From Maribellus sp. CM-23 (lineage in GTDB: Bacteria > Bacteroidota > Bacteroidia > Bacteroidales > Prolixibacteraceae): a stretch of 64,000 nt of DNA. The DNA is taken from the NCBI RefSeq assembly GCF_021354595.1, contig NZ_JADWYJ010000008.1, forward strand, positions 1 through 64,000, written 5' to 3'. The position numbers and the translations under genes are program-made. Shown here piece by piece: positions 8,318-17,120 of this stretch. The stretch's first letter is position 1, and each line of letters opens with the position of its first letter. The notes beneath the pieces are model-generated. The model worked only from the letters and a program-made list of their open reading frames with translations, was not told where the DNA came from and did not search any database.

Positions 8318-11300
8318 CTAAACGTTGGCTGTAGCCGGCACTGTGTTTTTTCCGTCGACGTTGTACAATACGGTATATAAAACCGGTACCACAACAAGCG
8401 TAATAACTGAACCAACAGCCAGACCAAACATTATAACGATGGCCGTTGAACTAAACATTGAATCGGTGATTAGCGGCGCCATTCCCAAAATGGTTGTCAG
8501 AGAAGCCATCATTACCGGACGCAAGCGTGACAAGGCAGCATCAATGGTGGCAGTCAAACGATCCTTGCCTTCCTTGATGTTGCGGTTGATCTCATCCAGC
8601 AATACCACGGCATTTTTGATCATCATACCAATCAGACCAAGCGCCCCGATGATACCGGCAAATGTCAGGAAGGTACCTGTACTTACCAGCCCCAGAACAA
8701 TTCCCACAAAAGCGAATGGTACGATCAGGAAAATAATGATGGGTTGTTTCAGGTTGTTGAACAAGCCAATTATAATGATCGCCATTAAGCCGATAGCCAG
8801 CGGCAGAAACATAAACAGCGCTTCGTTGGCTTCGCTTGAACTAGCAGTGGCTCCCTCCCATTTCATTTCGTATCCGTCAGGTAATTCAATGGCTTCCACT
8901 TTTTCCTGGAATTTAGCCTGCACTTCAGCCGCTGTGTGACCGTTAACAGCATCGCATTGTGCTTTTATCGAACGTTGGTTATCCAGGCGGTTTATAAGCT
9001 CGTAATCCCAGGTAACTTTTAAGGTGTCGGCAATTTGCGACAGCGGCACACTTGCCACACTGCGCTGCCCCCACACAGGAATATTCATCAACTGCTCTAC
9101 ATTGTCGCCCAGTTTGGTGTCGGTGCGCAGAACAATCGGAAGCATTCTTTCCCCTTCGTAAACAGCACCAATTGGCATTCCGTTGGTAGCAACCAGAATG
9201 GAATTTCCCATATCGGAACGTGTCAAGCCCAATGGCTGAGCTTTAACTACCGAATATTCAGGTACAATCTTTTTTGTTTGATTTTTCCAGTTATCGGTAA
9301 CGTTGGTAGCAAAGGGGTCATCTAAGAATATCTTTTTTGCCTGGTTGGCCAGATCTTTCAGAACAGCAGGATCGGGTCCGGTAAACTGTGCTTCGATATC
9401 TGCATCGGCAAAAGCAGCTCCGTACTCCTGAACTTTGAAAAAGGCATCTGGGTAATTTTCAGCCAGGTATTTTTGAATCTCAGGAATAATCTCCGGTACC
9501 CGTTCCGTATCGTCAGTTTGAATGATGATGTCGCCGTAATTAGCCCCACCGGTTTCCATATGTCGCATCAGCAGGTAACGGGCCGGTGGCCGGCCTACCG
9601 AAGCGGTAACCGAATGTACGCCGTCCATTTCCAAAATATGTTGCTGAATCTTCTGCACATCCTTTTCCACCGCTTTTATGTCGGCTCCCTGGGGTAGATA
9701 GTATTCAATAAAAAATTGGTCGTATTCGATTTTCGACATAAAATCAACTTTCACAAAACGGAACGACCAGAATGCAAAAATCAAAATGGCAAACGATCCT
9801 AGCGCAAAGGGATATTTGTTCCGGATACCCCATTTCAGAAACCTGCCGAAAATCTGGTAGAATTTTGAATTGTAAGCTTCGGCATGTTCGCCTTTGGGCC
9901 GTGTTTTCCGATAGAAATACTTGGCGTTAAAGGGTGTTTGAATCATGGCAAATACCCAGCTCAGCGAAAGAGAAATGATTAACACCGAGAACAACGAGGC
10001 CAGGAATTCGCCGGCTGCGTTTGGCGACATTCGCAAGGGCAGAAAAGCCAGGATGGCCACAGCCGTTGCGCCCAACAGCGGCAAAGCCGTTTTTTTAGCT
10101 GTGTTTACAAAAGCTTTGCTCCGGTCCATTCCTGCTTTCAGGTCGACCAAAATACCGTCAGCCACCACAATCGCATTATCCACCAGCATCCCCATAGCAA
10201 GAATAATGGCGGCCAGGGTTACACGGTGCAACGGCAAACCGATGGTAAGCATCACAATCAATGTTCCGAGTATGGTAAACACCAGTCCGCTGGAAATCAG
10301 TAATCCTGAACGCAGCCCCATGGCAAACATCAGCACTACAATTACAATCCCCACCGACATGACCAGGTTCATCATAAAATCTTTTACCGCAGCATCTACA
10401 CGATCAGGCTGGTAATACACCTGGTTGATTTCAATTCCGGCAGGAAGTTCTTTTTCAAGCTCGGCTAGTTTTTCATCCAACGACTTCCCCAGTTTTACAA
10501 CGTTGATTCCACTTTCGTTTGACAACCCCAGCGTTAATCCCGGCTTATTGTTGTAGTACAAAGCTTCGTTTTCCGGTTCGAGGTACGATTTTTTTATGGT
10601 AGCGATGTCTCCCAAACGAAAATTTCCTCCGCCGGGAACCTGGATCAAAAGATTCTCAATTTCTTTCAGGCTGGAGATCTTCTGCCCCACTCCTACGCGG
10701 ATAGATTCGGTACCTGCCACCACCGAGCCGGGGTTGATAATGGCCGTTTCGTTTTGAATAGCTGCGGCAATAAACATGGGGTTTACACTCAGTCCGGCCA
10801 GTTGTTCCGGAGAAAAAACGATATCGATGGTTTGCGTGTGCTCCCCAAAAATCTGCGAACGCCGTACGCCATTTACGCCCAGCAATTCACGTTCAATGTA
10901 TTCCGTATAATTTACGAGTTCTTCATGGCTGTATCCATCGGCTGTTACCGCGTACAAAATTCCGTAAACATCGGCAAAGTCGTCGTTTACAATGGGCTCC
11001 ATTGCTCCCGATGGCAACGAACCTTTTGCATCGTTCACCTTTCTGCGCAAATGGTCCCAAAGCTGTGGTAACTGGGGCGTTTTAACGGTTGGTTGAATAT
11101 TAACGGTAATAAATGACAAGCCCGGACGTGATACCGAAGTTATGTCATCAATATTTTCCAGCTTCTGAATGGCTTTTTCCAGGACATCCGTCACTTCCAA
11201 TTCTACTTCGTGTGCTGTTGCGCCGGGGTAAACGGTAATTACCGTGGCTGCTTTGATCGGAATCTCAGCGTCTTCCAGCTTCCCGATCTTGTTGTATGCT

Positions 11301-11374
11301 ATTAAGCCGCCAACCAATACTGCGAACAGTATGGTTGAAATCATGGCTTTCTGATTTAAAAGCTTTTCAAACAT
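8318..11374 (-). CDS. RND-family efflux pump, inner membrane subunit (pump 1)
   Basis: A 1018-residue proton-driven RND transporter of the AcrB/HAE1 superfamily with 12 expected transmembrane segments. These comprise TM1 at residues 10-28, a cluster at about 330-540, and a second cluster beginning near 850. Two large periplasmic loops give porter and docking domains. The TM4 relay motif reads AMGMLVDNAIV, with a single Asp where classical drug pumps have two. This resembles the TriC-like branch. Its start overlaps the adaptor stop by one base (TAATG). The substrate is unknown and could be drugs, detergents or a self-produced lipid. Confidence 0.94.
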   Translation of the reverse strand: MFEKLLNQKAMISTILFAVLVGGLIAYNKIGKLEDAEIPIKAATVITVYPGATAHEVELEVTDVLEKAIQKLENIDDITSVSRPGLSFITVNIQPTVKTPQLPQLWDHLRRKVNDAKGSLPSGAMEPIVNDDFADVYGILYAVTADGYSHEELVNYTEYIERELLGVNGVRRSQIFGEHTQTIDIVFSPEQLAGLSVNPMFIAAAIQNETAIINPGSVVAGTESIRVGVGQKISSLKEIENLLIQVPGGGNFRLGDIATIKKSYLEPENEALYYNNKPGLTLGLSNESGINVVKLGKSLDEKLAELEKELPAGIEINQVYYQPDRVDAAVKDFMMNLVMSVGIVIVVLMFAMGLRSGLLISSGLVFTILGTLIVMLTIGLPLHRVTLAAIILAMGMLVDNAIVVADGILVDLKAGMDRSKAFVNTAKKTALPLLGATAVAILAFLPLRMSPNAAGEFLASLFSVLIISLSLSWVFAMIQTPFNAKYFYRKTRPKGEHAEAYNSKFYQIFGRFLKWGIRNKYPFALGSFAILIFAFWSFRFVKVDFMSKIEYDQFFIEYYLPQGADIKAVEKDVQKIQQHILEMDGVHSVTASVGRPPARYLLMRHMETGGANYGDIIIQTDDTERVPEIIPEIQKYLAENYPDAFFKVQEYGAAFADADIEAQFTGPDPAVLKDLANQAKKIFLDDPFATNVTDNWKNQTKKIVPEYSVVKAQPLGLTRSDMGNSILVATNGMPIGAVYEGERMLPIVLRTDTKLGDNVEQLMNIPVWGQRSVASVPLSQIADTLKVTWDYELINRLDNQRSIKAQCDAVNGHTAAEVQAKFQEKVEAIELPDGYEMKWEGATASSSEANEALFMFLPLAIGLMAIIIIGLFNNLKQPIIIFLIVPFAFVGIVLGLVSTGTFLTFAGIIGALGLIGMMIKNAVVLLDEINRNIKEGKDRLTATIDAALSRLRPVMMASLTTILGMAPLITDSMFSSTAIVIMFGLAVGSVITLVVVPVLYTVLYNVDGKNTVPATANV

Positions 11375-12447
11375 TACAGCAACCCTCCAATATTCGTTAC
11401 TGAAGGTGTTTTTAGCGGTTTTACCTTTTGCCCTTCAACCAGGTAGTGAACACCGGCAGTAACCACCTGCTCACCACTGTTTAAGCCCGAAGCAATATTT
11501 ACCCGCCCTTGTGTGCCGTCCAAATCAATTTTTACGGAACGTTTTTCAACTTTGCTGTTTGCAGTGTTATAAATCCAAACGTAAGTGCTTGTATCTTCAT
11601 GAAAGATGGCTGTTTGAGCCACCGATAACTGATTGGCATCCGTCTGGCAAAAAATGTGCACTTCAGCGGTCATTCCGGGAGCAACTTTCAGTTCATTTTT
11701 ATTTTCAAACGAGAATTTTACTTCGTACAAACCATCCTGCATGGCTTTCTCGCTTACGCTCAATAACTGAACAGGAAGCTGCTGGATCCCGGCATTGGCC
11801 ACATTTACATAACTCTTTTTATCACTTTTTACCCTGTTTAGCTGGCTTTCAGAAACAGAAACAACAACTTCGAGATGCGAGTTATCGATGATGGATACAA
11901 TGGGAGTTCCGGCACCGACGGTTTGGTAGTTTTCCACAAACTTCTCGTAAATGTAACCGGAAAACGGAGCTTTTAACTCCGTATCCAGCAACTGGTTCTG
12001 GGCATTCTCAAAAGCTGTTTTTGTCATCAGGTAACCCGATTTGATCTTTTCAAAAGTGTTTTCCGGAATTTTCTTTTGTTCAATCAGTTGTTTGTAGCGC
12101 TGGTATTCTCCTTCAATCTGCTCAAACTGGGCTTTGGTGGTTGCCAGCTGAAGCTGATAATCGCGTTGGTCGATTTCGGCAATCACCTGCCCGGCGCGAA
12201 CATAATCGCCTTGTTTTACATTTAATTTGGCAAGGGGACCACCCACCCGGAAAGAAAGTGCCGTAAGGCTTTTTTCCTTGATCTTTCCGTTGAGTGTCAT
12301 GGCATTCTGAACAACACCATCACTAATTGTTTCTACTTTAACGTTTTTAATTGTTTCGGCTTGAGGCGCTTCTCCGGTTGAACTTTTACATCCTGCAAAT
12401 GCAATAACTCCGGCCACCATAAAAAGAAAAAATCTTTTGAACTTCAT
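11374..12447 (-). CDS. RND periplasmic adaptor lipoprotein (pump 1)
   Basis: A 357-residue membrane fusion protein with lipobox IAFAGC (Cys20). The biotinyl-lipoyl-like half motifs appear as KLNVKQGDYVRAGQVIAEID near residue 75 and the matching ELKAPFSGYIYEKFV near 160, with a helical hairpin between. Beta-barrel and membrane-proximal domains follow. It bridges the RND pump and the TolC-like channel and is the first gene of the operon adaptor, pump, channel, kinase, regulator, small protein. Confidence 0.93.
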   Translation of the reverse strand: MKFKRFFLFMVAGVIAFAGCKSSTGEAPQAETIKNVKVETISDGVVQNAMTLNGKIKEKSLTALSFRVGGPLAKLNVKQGDYVRAGQVIAEIDQRDYQLQLATTKAQFEQIEGEYQRYKQLIEQKKIPENTFEKIKSGYLMTKTAFENAQNQLLDTELKAPFSGYIYEKFVENYQTVGAGTPIVSIIDNSHLEVVVSVSESQLNRVKSDKKSYVNVANAGIQQLPVQLLSVSEKAMQDGLYEVKFSFENKNELKVAPGMTAEVHIFCQTDANQLSVAQTAIFHEDTSTYVWIYNTANSKVEKRSVKIDLDGTQGRVNIASGLNSGEQVVTAGVHYLVEGQKVKPLKTPSVTNIGGLL

Positions 12448-12482
12448 TGTTTAATTCTTCTTTGTTTCTGTTTTTAATCGGT

Positions 12483-12525
12483 CAAAAGTAGCTTGTGCAC
12501 TTTTTCATGATCCAAGAAAGTGTGC
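12483..12525 (-). promoter_or_regulatory. promoter of the pump 1 operon with a dyad in the spacer
   Basis: On the minus strand the -7 box is TACTTTTG (12490-12483), an exact TAnnTTTG match. A CTTG at 12516-12513 may be the -33 box, with a slightly long 22-base spacing. An imperfect inverted repeat, GTGCACTTTTTC at 12495 and AGAAAGTGTGC ending at 12525, covers the -33 box and the spacer. A protein bound there would block or recruit RNA polymerase. The co-encoded LytTR regulator is a candidate binder, but the half-sites do not match the LytTR consensus I know. Confidence 0.5.
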
Positions 12526-12766
12526 CAACTGCTAAAACTTATGCGCGAAATGCAAAACAGAATACCCGAATTTTCAGTAGCAGTGTGGTGGGCTATATAA
12601 TGTTGATCTGCGATTGGCCCGGAAAGCCTTAAGAAAATATGATAGCAACTGAACCAGAGAACGGAAATATGGTTTAGAGTGGTCTAAATGAAATATAAGA
12701 AGTAGCATAATTGAAGCTCTTCTCACTGTGTGTTCGGCATCTTTTGTTTAGGTAACTTTTTACTGA
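12526..12766. other. intergenic stretch, nothing recognised
   Basis: The rest of the 319-base gap between the pump operon promoter and the barrel protein gene. No open frame, hairpin or RNA gene was recognised. Confidence 0.4.
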
Positions 12767-13426
12767 CTATTTCCCAAACTGGTAGGCAATGGAAATTTTT
12801 ACTACCCGGTTTCTGGCAATGGTTCCATTTTCCTGGTTGGCCGCTATGTTGGCAAAGCCACAATCGTACGACAGGCTTAACTCCACTTCTTCAATCTGAA
12901 TTCCGCCGGCAAAGGACCAGCCCCAGTCCAGTCTTTTTAAGTCATCACTTTTACTGCTGCCCCACGCTATGTCTTTTTTATCGCAAACACTTTCGCCTTG
13001 ATATTGGGTTGTGGTTTGTGATTTTCCACTTACACCCATTCCCAGGTACGGACCTGTTGCTCCAAATATCTTTTTGTCATTCCCCCAGTTGTACCTGGTT
13101 TTTATCATTACGGGCATATCGATGTAATACAATTTCATGTCCGATGATACTTTGGATTCATCTTCATCCAAATCATATTTCAGCCCTTTGTTGGTCAGCA
13201 GAAGTTCTGGACTTAATGATAGAACATCATTTAGCGGAAACTCAAAGGTAAAACCAAAGTGGATCCCCGAATTTGCAGAAAAGTTATCGCTATACCGATT
13301 GTCATTGTCCTTCGAGAGCATGGTTGCGAGGTTCAGCCCGCCTTTTATTCCAAAGTTTTGAGCATGTATGAAATCACTTTGCAAAAATAATGTAACGAGA
13401 ATCAGAAGTTTAAAAGCTTTGTTCAT
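12767..13426 (-). CDS. outer membrane beta-barrel protein (PorT-like family)
   Basis: A 219-residue protein with a Sec signal peptide (residues 1-22, ending FIHA-Q). A run of alternating amphipathic strands begins FGIKGGLNLATML and ends IAYQFGK, with an aromatic residue close to the C-terminus, as in Bacteroidota OMP_b-brl_2 proteins. These are 8-stranded barrels often found as single genes with no assigned role. It stands alone between the pump operon and the sugar kinase. The precise function is unknown. Confidence 0.8.
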   Translation of the reverse strand: MNKAFKLLILVTLFLQSDFIHAQNFGIKGGLNLATMLSKDNDNRYSDNFSANSGIHFGFTFEFPLNDVLSLSPELLLTNKGLKYDLDEDESKVSSDMKLYYIDMPVMIKTRYNWGNDKKIFGATGPYLGMGVSGKSQTTTQYQGESVCDKKDIAWGSSKSDDLKRLDWGWSFAGGIQIEEVELSLSYDCGFANIAANQENGTIARNRVVKISIAYQFGK

Positions 13427-13571
13427 TTTGGTCTGAAATTTAGTTTTATCACTCTAATGGTTGTATTTCAATCGCACCTGTTTCTACGAAATGAAGACCT
13501 CAAAAGTTAACGAAATCTGTGGATTTCAGCAACAGAACGTAACAGAGTTTAACCCATTTCGAGAAACTCGA

Positions 13572-14465
13572 TCACTCCTCGGCGAAGACTTTCGTGATAG
13601 CTTCAGGCAGCAGTGGCATCGCACCTTTTTGTGTGCATACATAGGCTGAAACTTCCACAGCCAGCTGATGAACTTTATCTACCGGCCATTTCTTTAAAAG
13701 TCCCATTGCTAAAGTAGCTGTAAACGAATCACCTGCTCCCACCGTGTCAGCAACAGTTACCTTTGGAGATTCCAACCAGCTTCTCTTTGAACTTGTCCGA
13801 ATCAAACTTCCGGCTCCACCTTTTGTAAGGGCAATCATTTCAATTCTGAAATCATTCAATAAGCGATCAAGAATATGCGTCTCGTCTCCTTCTATTCCAA
13901 ATATTTTTGCCACAACCGGAAGTTCATCTTCGTTTAATTTTAAGATGTCACATTTCTGAAGCGATAGGTTTATGACTTCTTTGGAATAAAATGTTTGCCG
14001 GAGATTGATGTCGAATATTTTCAGGCAACTTACCGGAAGTTCATCCAGTAAAGACTGAATGGTATGAAATGAAACAGAATCGCGTTGAGCCAGCGCCCCA
14101 AAACAAAATGCGGAAGCCTGATTCACCAGCTCATTACGTTGATTACACAAGGGAATTTTATCCCAGGCAACATCTGTTTGGATGGTATATTCGGGTACGC
14201 CGGAGGAATCAATCAGAACATCAACCCTGCCTGTGGGGTATTCTTCCAATTGCGAAATAAAACGGGTATCCATCCGTCTTTTATGCAAAAGATCAATTAT
14301 TTCATTTCCCAATTGATCTTTTCCTACGGCACTGTACACAGTTCCCTGCCCTCCCAGTTGAGATGCATGCCAGGCAAAATTGGCCGGTGCGCCTCCCAGT
14401 TCTCTGCCACCGGGAAGCATGTCCCACAAAAGTTCTCCTGCTCCAATTACAATAGGCCTATTCAT
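13572..14465 (-). CDS. PfkB-family carbohydrate kinase (fructokinase-like)
   Basis: A 297-residue cytoplasmic sugar kinase. The N-terminal PfkB signature appears as RELGGAPANFAWHASQLGG and the C-terminal signature as VADTVGAGDSFTATLAMG, where GAGD gives the anion hole and the catalytic Asp. The lid strand TGRVDVLIDSSG is also present. The form is that of fructokinases that phosphorylate a ketose at O1 or O6, but substrate specificity in this superfamily cannot be fixed from sequence alone. It is transcribed divergently from the GH51 arabinofuranosidase gene, with a perfect 6-bp palindrome between them. Confidence 0.87.
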   Translation of the reverse strand: MNRPIVIGAGELLWDMLPGGRELGGAPANFAWHASQLGGQGTVYSAVGKDQLGNEIIDLLHKRRMDTRFISQLEEYPTGRVDVLIDSSGVPEYTIQTDVAWDKIPLCNQRNELVNQASAFCFGALAQRDSVSFHTIQSLLDELPVSCLKIFDINLRQTFYSKEVINLSLQKCDILKLNEDELPVVAKIFGIEGDETHILDRLLNDFRIEMIALTKGGAGSLIRTSSKRSWLESPKVTVADTVGAGDSFTATLAMGLLKKWPVDKVHQLAVEVSAYVCTQKGAMPLLPEAITKVFAEE

Positions 14466-14504
14466 GTTTTTGGTTTAATGTTCGTATCATTTGTAAATAT
14501 AGGT

Positions 14505-14520
14505 TCACTAAAAATAGTGA
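14505..14520. promoter_or_regulatory. palindrome TCACTA-N4-TAGTGA between sugar kinase and GH51 genes
   Basis: A perfect 6-base dyad with a 4-base A-rich spacer, 40 bases upstream of the kinase start codon. A TATATTTA box resembling the -7 element lies just downstream on the minus strand. It has the size of an operator for a small dimeric repressor. No regulator gene is adjacent. Confidence 0.4.
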
Positions 14521-14689
14521 TTTAAGCTTAGCAATTCTAATGTTGCTACCGTCTGATTGTTTCGTGGCTTTTCTATTATCAGTATCCAATTCTACTCGAA
14601 AAATATACACATCTGCAAACAATTCAAAAATAAGTGTTCAAATGACAATAATTCATTATATTTAGAAAATCAAATTAAATGCTTACAAC

Positions 14690-16225
14690 ATGATCAAACT
14701 TAAACCACTATTAATCACGATGCTGGTGGCCTGTATCAGCGCATCGTGGGGGCAAAGTAAACTTACCTTGCATCCCGAACAAAGTAACACAAAGATCAGC
14801 AAAGATATTTACGGACATTTTGCCGAGCACCTCGGACATTGTATTTATGGAGGAATTTACGTAGGCGAAGATTCCGAAATTTCAAACGTACGTGGCTTCC
14901 GCGACGATGTAATCGGTGCTTTGAAAGAGATGAAGATTCCGGTTTTACGATGGCCCGGAGGGTGTTTTGCCGATACTTATCATTGGAAAGATGGTATCGG
15001 ACCGCGCGAAAACCGCCCGTCGATTGTAAACGTTAACTGGGGAAATGTTACTGAGGACAACAGTTTTGGAACACATGAATTTTTGGATTTTTGCGAACTG
15101 ATCGATGCGGATGCTTACATTAATATAAATGTAGGATCTGGTACTGTGCAGGAAGCCAGCGAATGGGTTGAGTATGTTACTTCTTCGAACCTCAGCCCCA
15201 TGACCGAACTTCGCAAAAAGAATGGTCGCGAAGAGCCCTGGAACGTAAAATACTGGGGAATTGGGAACGAAAACTGGGGCTGCGGAGGAAACATGAGCCC
15301 GGAATATTACGCCGATCTGTATAAACGATTTGCCACATTTACTCACGGCAATCTTTATAAAATTGCGTGTGGCCCGAGCGAAGGCGATTACAACTGGATG
15401 GATGTTGTGATGCAAAAAACAGCCCGCAACCGGGGTTTGATGCAGGGGATTTCGCTTCATAAATACACGATACAGACGCGCAACTGGGGAGATAAAGGAA
15501 ATGCCACCGGTTTTGGAGAGAAAGAGTGGTTTGAAACACTTCATGAAACCCTGGATATGGAAACACTGGTAACCCGCCATTCAACCATTATGGACAAATA
15601 CGATCCGGGCAAAAGAGTTGGCTTAATCGTGGATGAATGGGGGAACTGGTTTAACGTGGAAGAAGGCACGAATCCCGGCTTCCTCTATCAACAGAATTCT
15701 TTACGCGATGCCTTGGTTGCCGGAGTTAACCTCAATATTTTTAACAACCATGCCGACCGCGTGAAAATGGCCAATATTGCGCAAATGGTGAACGTATTGC
15801 AAGCCGTAATTCTTACCAAAGGTGATGAAATGGTATTGACGCCGACTTATTATGTATTTAAAATGTACAACGTGCACCAGGATGCGAATCTTGTGCCGGC
15901 CCATATCGAAACCGGGAAATACAGTTACGAAGGAAAATCGGTGCCCAAAGTACATGCTTCGTCATCAGTAAAAGACGGTGTGCTTTCGGTTACGCTCTGC
16001 AACCTCGATCCCAACAATTCGGAACAGGTTGAAATTGTAATCCCGGGAAATGAATATGCTTCAGCTACGGGGCAAATCGTTACTGCCGAACAGTTAAATG
16101 ATTACAACGACTTTGGAAAAAACGAAAAAGTTTCGATCAAGGCGTTTTCGGTAGTCAAACCCAAAGGTGGAAAATTATCTGTAAACCTACCTTCAAAATC
16201 AGTTGTGCTGGTTCAACTCCAATAA
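14690..16225 (+). CDS. exported GH51 alpha-L-arabinofuranosidase
   Basis: A 511-residue retaining glycosidase with a signal peptide (residues 1-21, SASWG-Q). The (beta/alpha)8 barrel carries the GH51 signature: acid/base Glu194 in WGIGNENWGCGG and nucleophile Glu316 in LIVDEWGNWF. The C-terminal beta domain contains RWPGG-linked packing and the closing KSVVLVQLQ strand. It releases terminal alpha-L-arabinofuranose from arabinoxylan, arabinan or arabinogalactan. It is slightly longer than cytoplasmic homologues because of the export signal. It is divergent from the sugar kinase gene and has a terminator at 16249. Confidence 0.95.
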   Translation: MIKLKPLLITMLVACISASWGQSKLTLHPEQSNTKISKDIYGHFAEHLGHCIYGGIYVGEDSEISNVRGFRDDVIGALKEMKIPVLRWPGGCFADTYHWKDGIGPRENRPSIVNVNWGNVTEDNSFGTHEFLDFCELIDADAYININVGSGTVQEASEWVEYVTSSNLSPMTELRKKNGREEPWNVKYWGIGNENWGCGGNMSPEYYADLYKRFATFTHGNLYKIACGPSEGDYNWMDVVMQKTARNRGLMQGISLHKYTIQTRNWGDKGNATGFGEKEWFETLHETLDMETLVTRHSTIMDKYDPGKRVGLIVDEWGNWFNVEEGTNPGFLYQQNSLRDALVAGVNLNIFNNHADRVKMANIAQMVNVLQAVILTKGDEMVLTPTYYVFKMYNVHQDANLVPAHIETGKYSYEGKSVPKVHASSSVKDGVLSVTLCNLDPNNSEQVEIVIPGNEYASATGQIVTAEQLNDYNDFGKNEKVSIKAFSVVKPKGGKLSVNLPSKSVVLVQLQ

Positions 16226-16248
16226 GAGTAGTCGAAAATAAAACAGAA

Positions 16249-16276
16249 AAGGAAGCTCAAGGCTTCCTTTTTTTTT
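16249..16276 (+). terminator. terminator of the GH51 gene
   Basis: GGAAGC-TCAAG-GCTTCC hairpin at 16251-16267 followed by a long T run. Confidence 0.85.
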
Positions 16277-16282
16277 TGACAC

Positions 16283-16312
16283 AAAAAAACCCGCAGGAAA
16301 TTCCTACGGGTT
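16283..16312 (-). terminator. terminator of the thrS-infC-rpmI-rplT operon
   Basis: On the minus strand AACCCG(T)AGGAA pairs with TCCTGCGGGTT (16312-16288), followed by seven T. It lies about 30 bases after the rplT stop and converges with the GH51 terminator. Confidence 0.85.
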
Positions 16313-16341
16313 CAATGTATTTCACCTAAGTAATAGTCTTC

Positions 16342-16686
16342 TTATTTTACTTTTTCTACGATTGCTTTGAACGCTTCGGGCTGATTCATTGCTAAATCGG
16401 CCAAAACCTTGCGGTTGATTTCAATATCGTTCTTTTTCAACAATCCCATGAATTGTGAATACGACATTCCTTCGAGGCGAGTAGCTGCGTTAATACGCTG
16501 AATCCACAATCCACGGAATGTTCTTTTTTTCGCTTTTCTGTCGCGGTATGCATACTGCTGACCTTTTTCCCAGGTGTTTTTTGCAACCGTCCACACATTT
16601 TTACGCGACCCGAAATAACCTCTAGTTTTTTTCAGTAATTTCTTTCTCCGGGCACGTGATGCTACATGATTTACACTTCTTGGCAT
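16342..16686 (-). CDS. rplT: 50S ribosomal protein L20
   Basis: 114 residues, the normal length for bL20. It begins MPRSVNHVASRARRKKLLK, and the segment RDRKAKKRTFRGLWIQRINAA is the classic L20 signature. It binds 23S rRNA early in large subunit assembly, and in other bacteria it represses its own operon by binding the mRNA. It is the last gene of the thrS operon. The gap to rpmI (143 bases) is unusually long and holds two related palindromes that could serve such control. Confidence 0.98.
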   Translation of the reverse strand: MPRSVNHVASRARRKKLLKKTRGYFGSRKNVWTVAKNTWEKGQQYAYRDRKAKKRTFRGLWIQRINAATRLEGMSYSQFMGLLKKNDIEINRKVLADLAMNQPEAFKAIVEKVK

Positions 16687-16720
16687 ACTTTTTACTTTTT
16701 TGATAATCGGCGCTCTCCGG

Positions 16721-16740
16721 TCCGTCAGCTGACAGACGGA
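16721..16740. repeat. palindrome A in the rpmI-rplT gap
   Basis: TCCGTCAGCTGACAGACGGA: outer arms TCCGTC and GACGGA with an inner self-complementary core. It lies 35 bases before the rplT start codon in the transcript and shares most of its sequence with the palindrome at 16814-16829. Confidence 0.6.
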
Positions 16741-16813
16741 AATACTTTAAAGCACAATCATCTGGTTTTTAACTTTTTTTACCTTTCTCGTTAAAAGGAT
16801 AAGTGAAAGCAAG

Positions 16814-16829
16814 TCCGTCAGTTGACGGA
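16814..16829. repeat. palindrome B directly after the rpmI stop codon
   Basis: TCCGTCAGTTGACGGA, self-complementary except at the centre, begins on the base after the rpmI stop codon. With palindrome A it could form two separate hairpins or one long-range stem enclosing the 73 bases between them. The position suggests control of L20 translation or an mRNA processing site. A dispersed REP-like repeat is the alternative. Confidence 0.55.
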
Positions 16830-17027
16830 TTACTTCATGCACAACAAAAGTTTAACGTTGCTTTCGTTTGTCTTATCGATGGTTGTCCAATAAGTCAAAT
16901 TACGCTTACGTTTTGTACTCTTTTTAGTCAGAATGTGACTTTTGTAGGCGTGCTTCCTTTTAATTTTACCACTTCCGGTGAGTCTAAAACGTTTTTTAGC
17001 TCCGGAATTCGTTTTCATTTTTGGCAT
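16830..17027 (-). CDS. rpmI: 50S ribosomal protein L35
   Basis: 65 residues, the expected length. It starts MPKMKTNSGAKKRFRLTGSG and continues with KIKRKHAYKSHILTKKS, the standard bL35 pattern of a basic protein buried in the large subunit. It lies in the conserved order infC-rpmI-rplT, 93 bases after infC. Confidence 0.97.
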   Translation of the reverse strand: MPKMKTNSGAKKRFRLTGSGKIKRKHAYKSHILTKKSTKRKRNLTYWTTIDKTNESNVKLLLCMK

Positions 17028-17120
17028 AATTCCTACTAAATTAAAATGTTATCAAAGAACTATATATTCCGTGCACATCGGAAGATCCTCTGTGCACGAG
17101 AAATAATTCCGTTAAAAGAA

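Noticed and set aside
8325..8939. 204-residue open frame opposite the pump 1 gene
   Set aside because: Antisense shadow of the RND gene. Low-complexity sequence rich in Ile/Thr/Ala, no family resemblance.
12495..12525. LytTR binding repeats in the pump 1 promoter
   Set aside because: The dyad does not match the LytTR half-site pattern, so only a generic operator is claimed.
16226..16341. Bacteroidales-1-type RNA downstream of rplT
   Set aside because: The gap holds only two converging terminators and has no space for the RNA.
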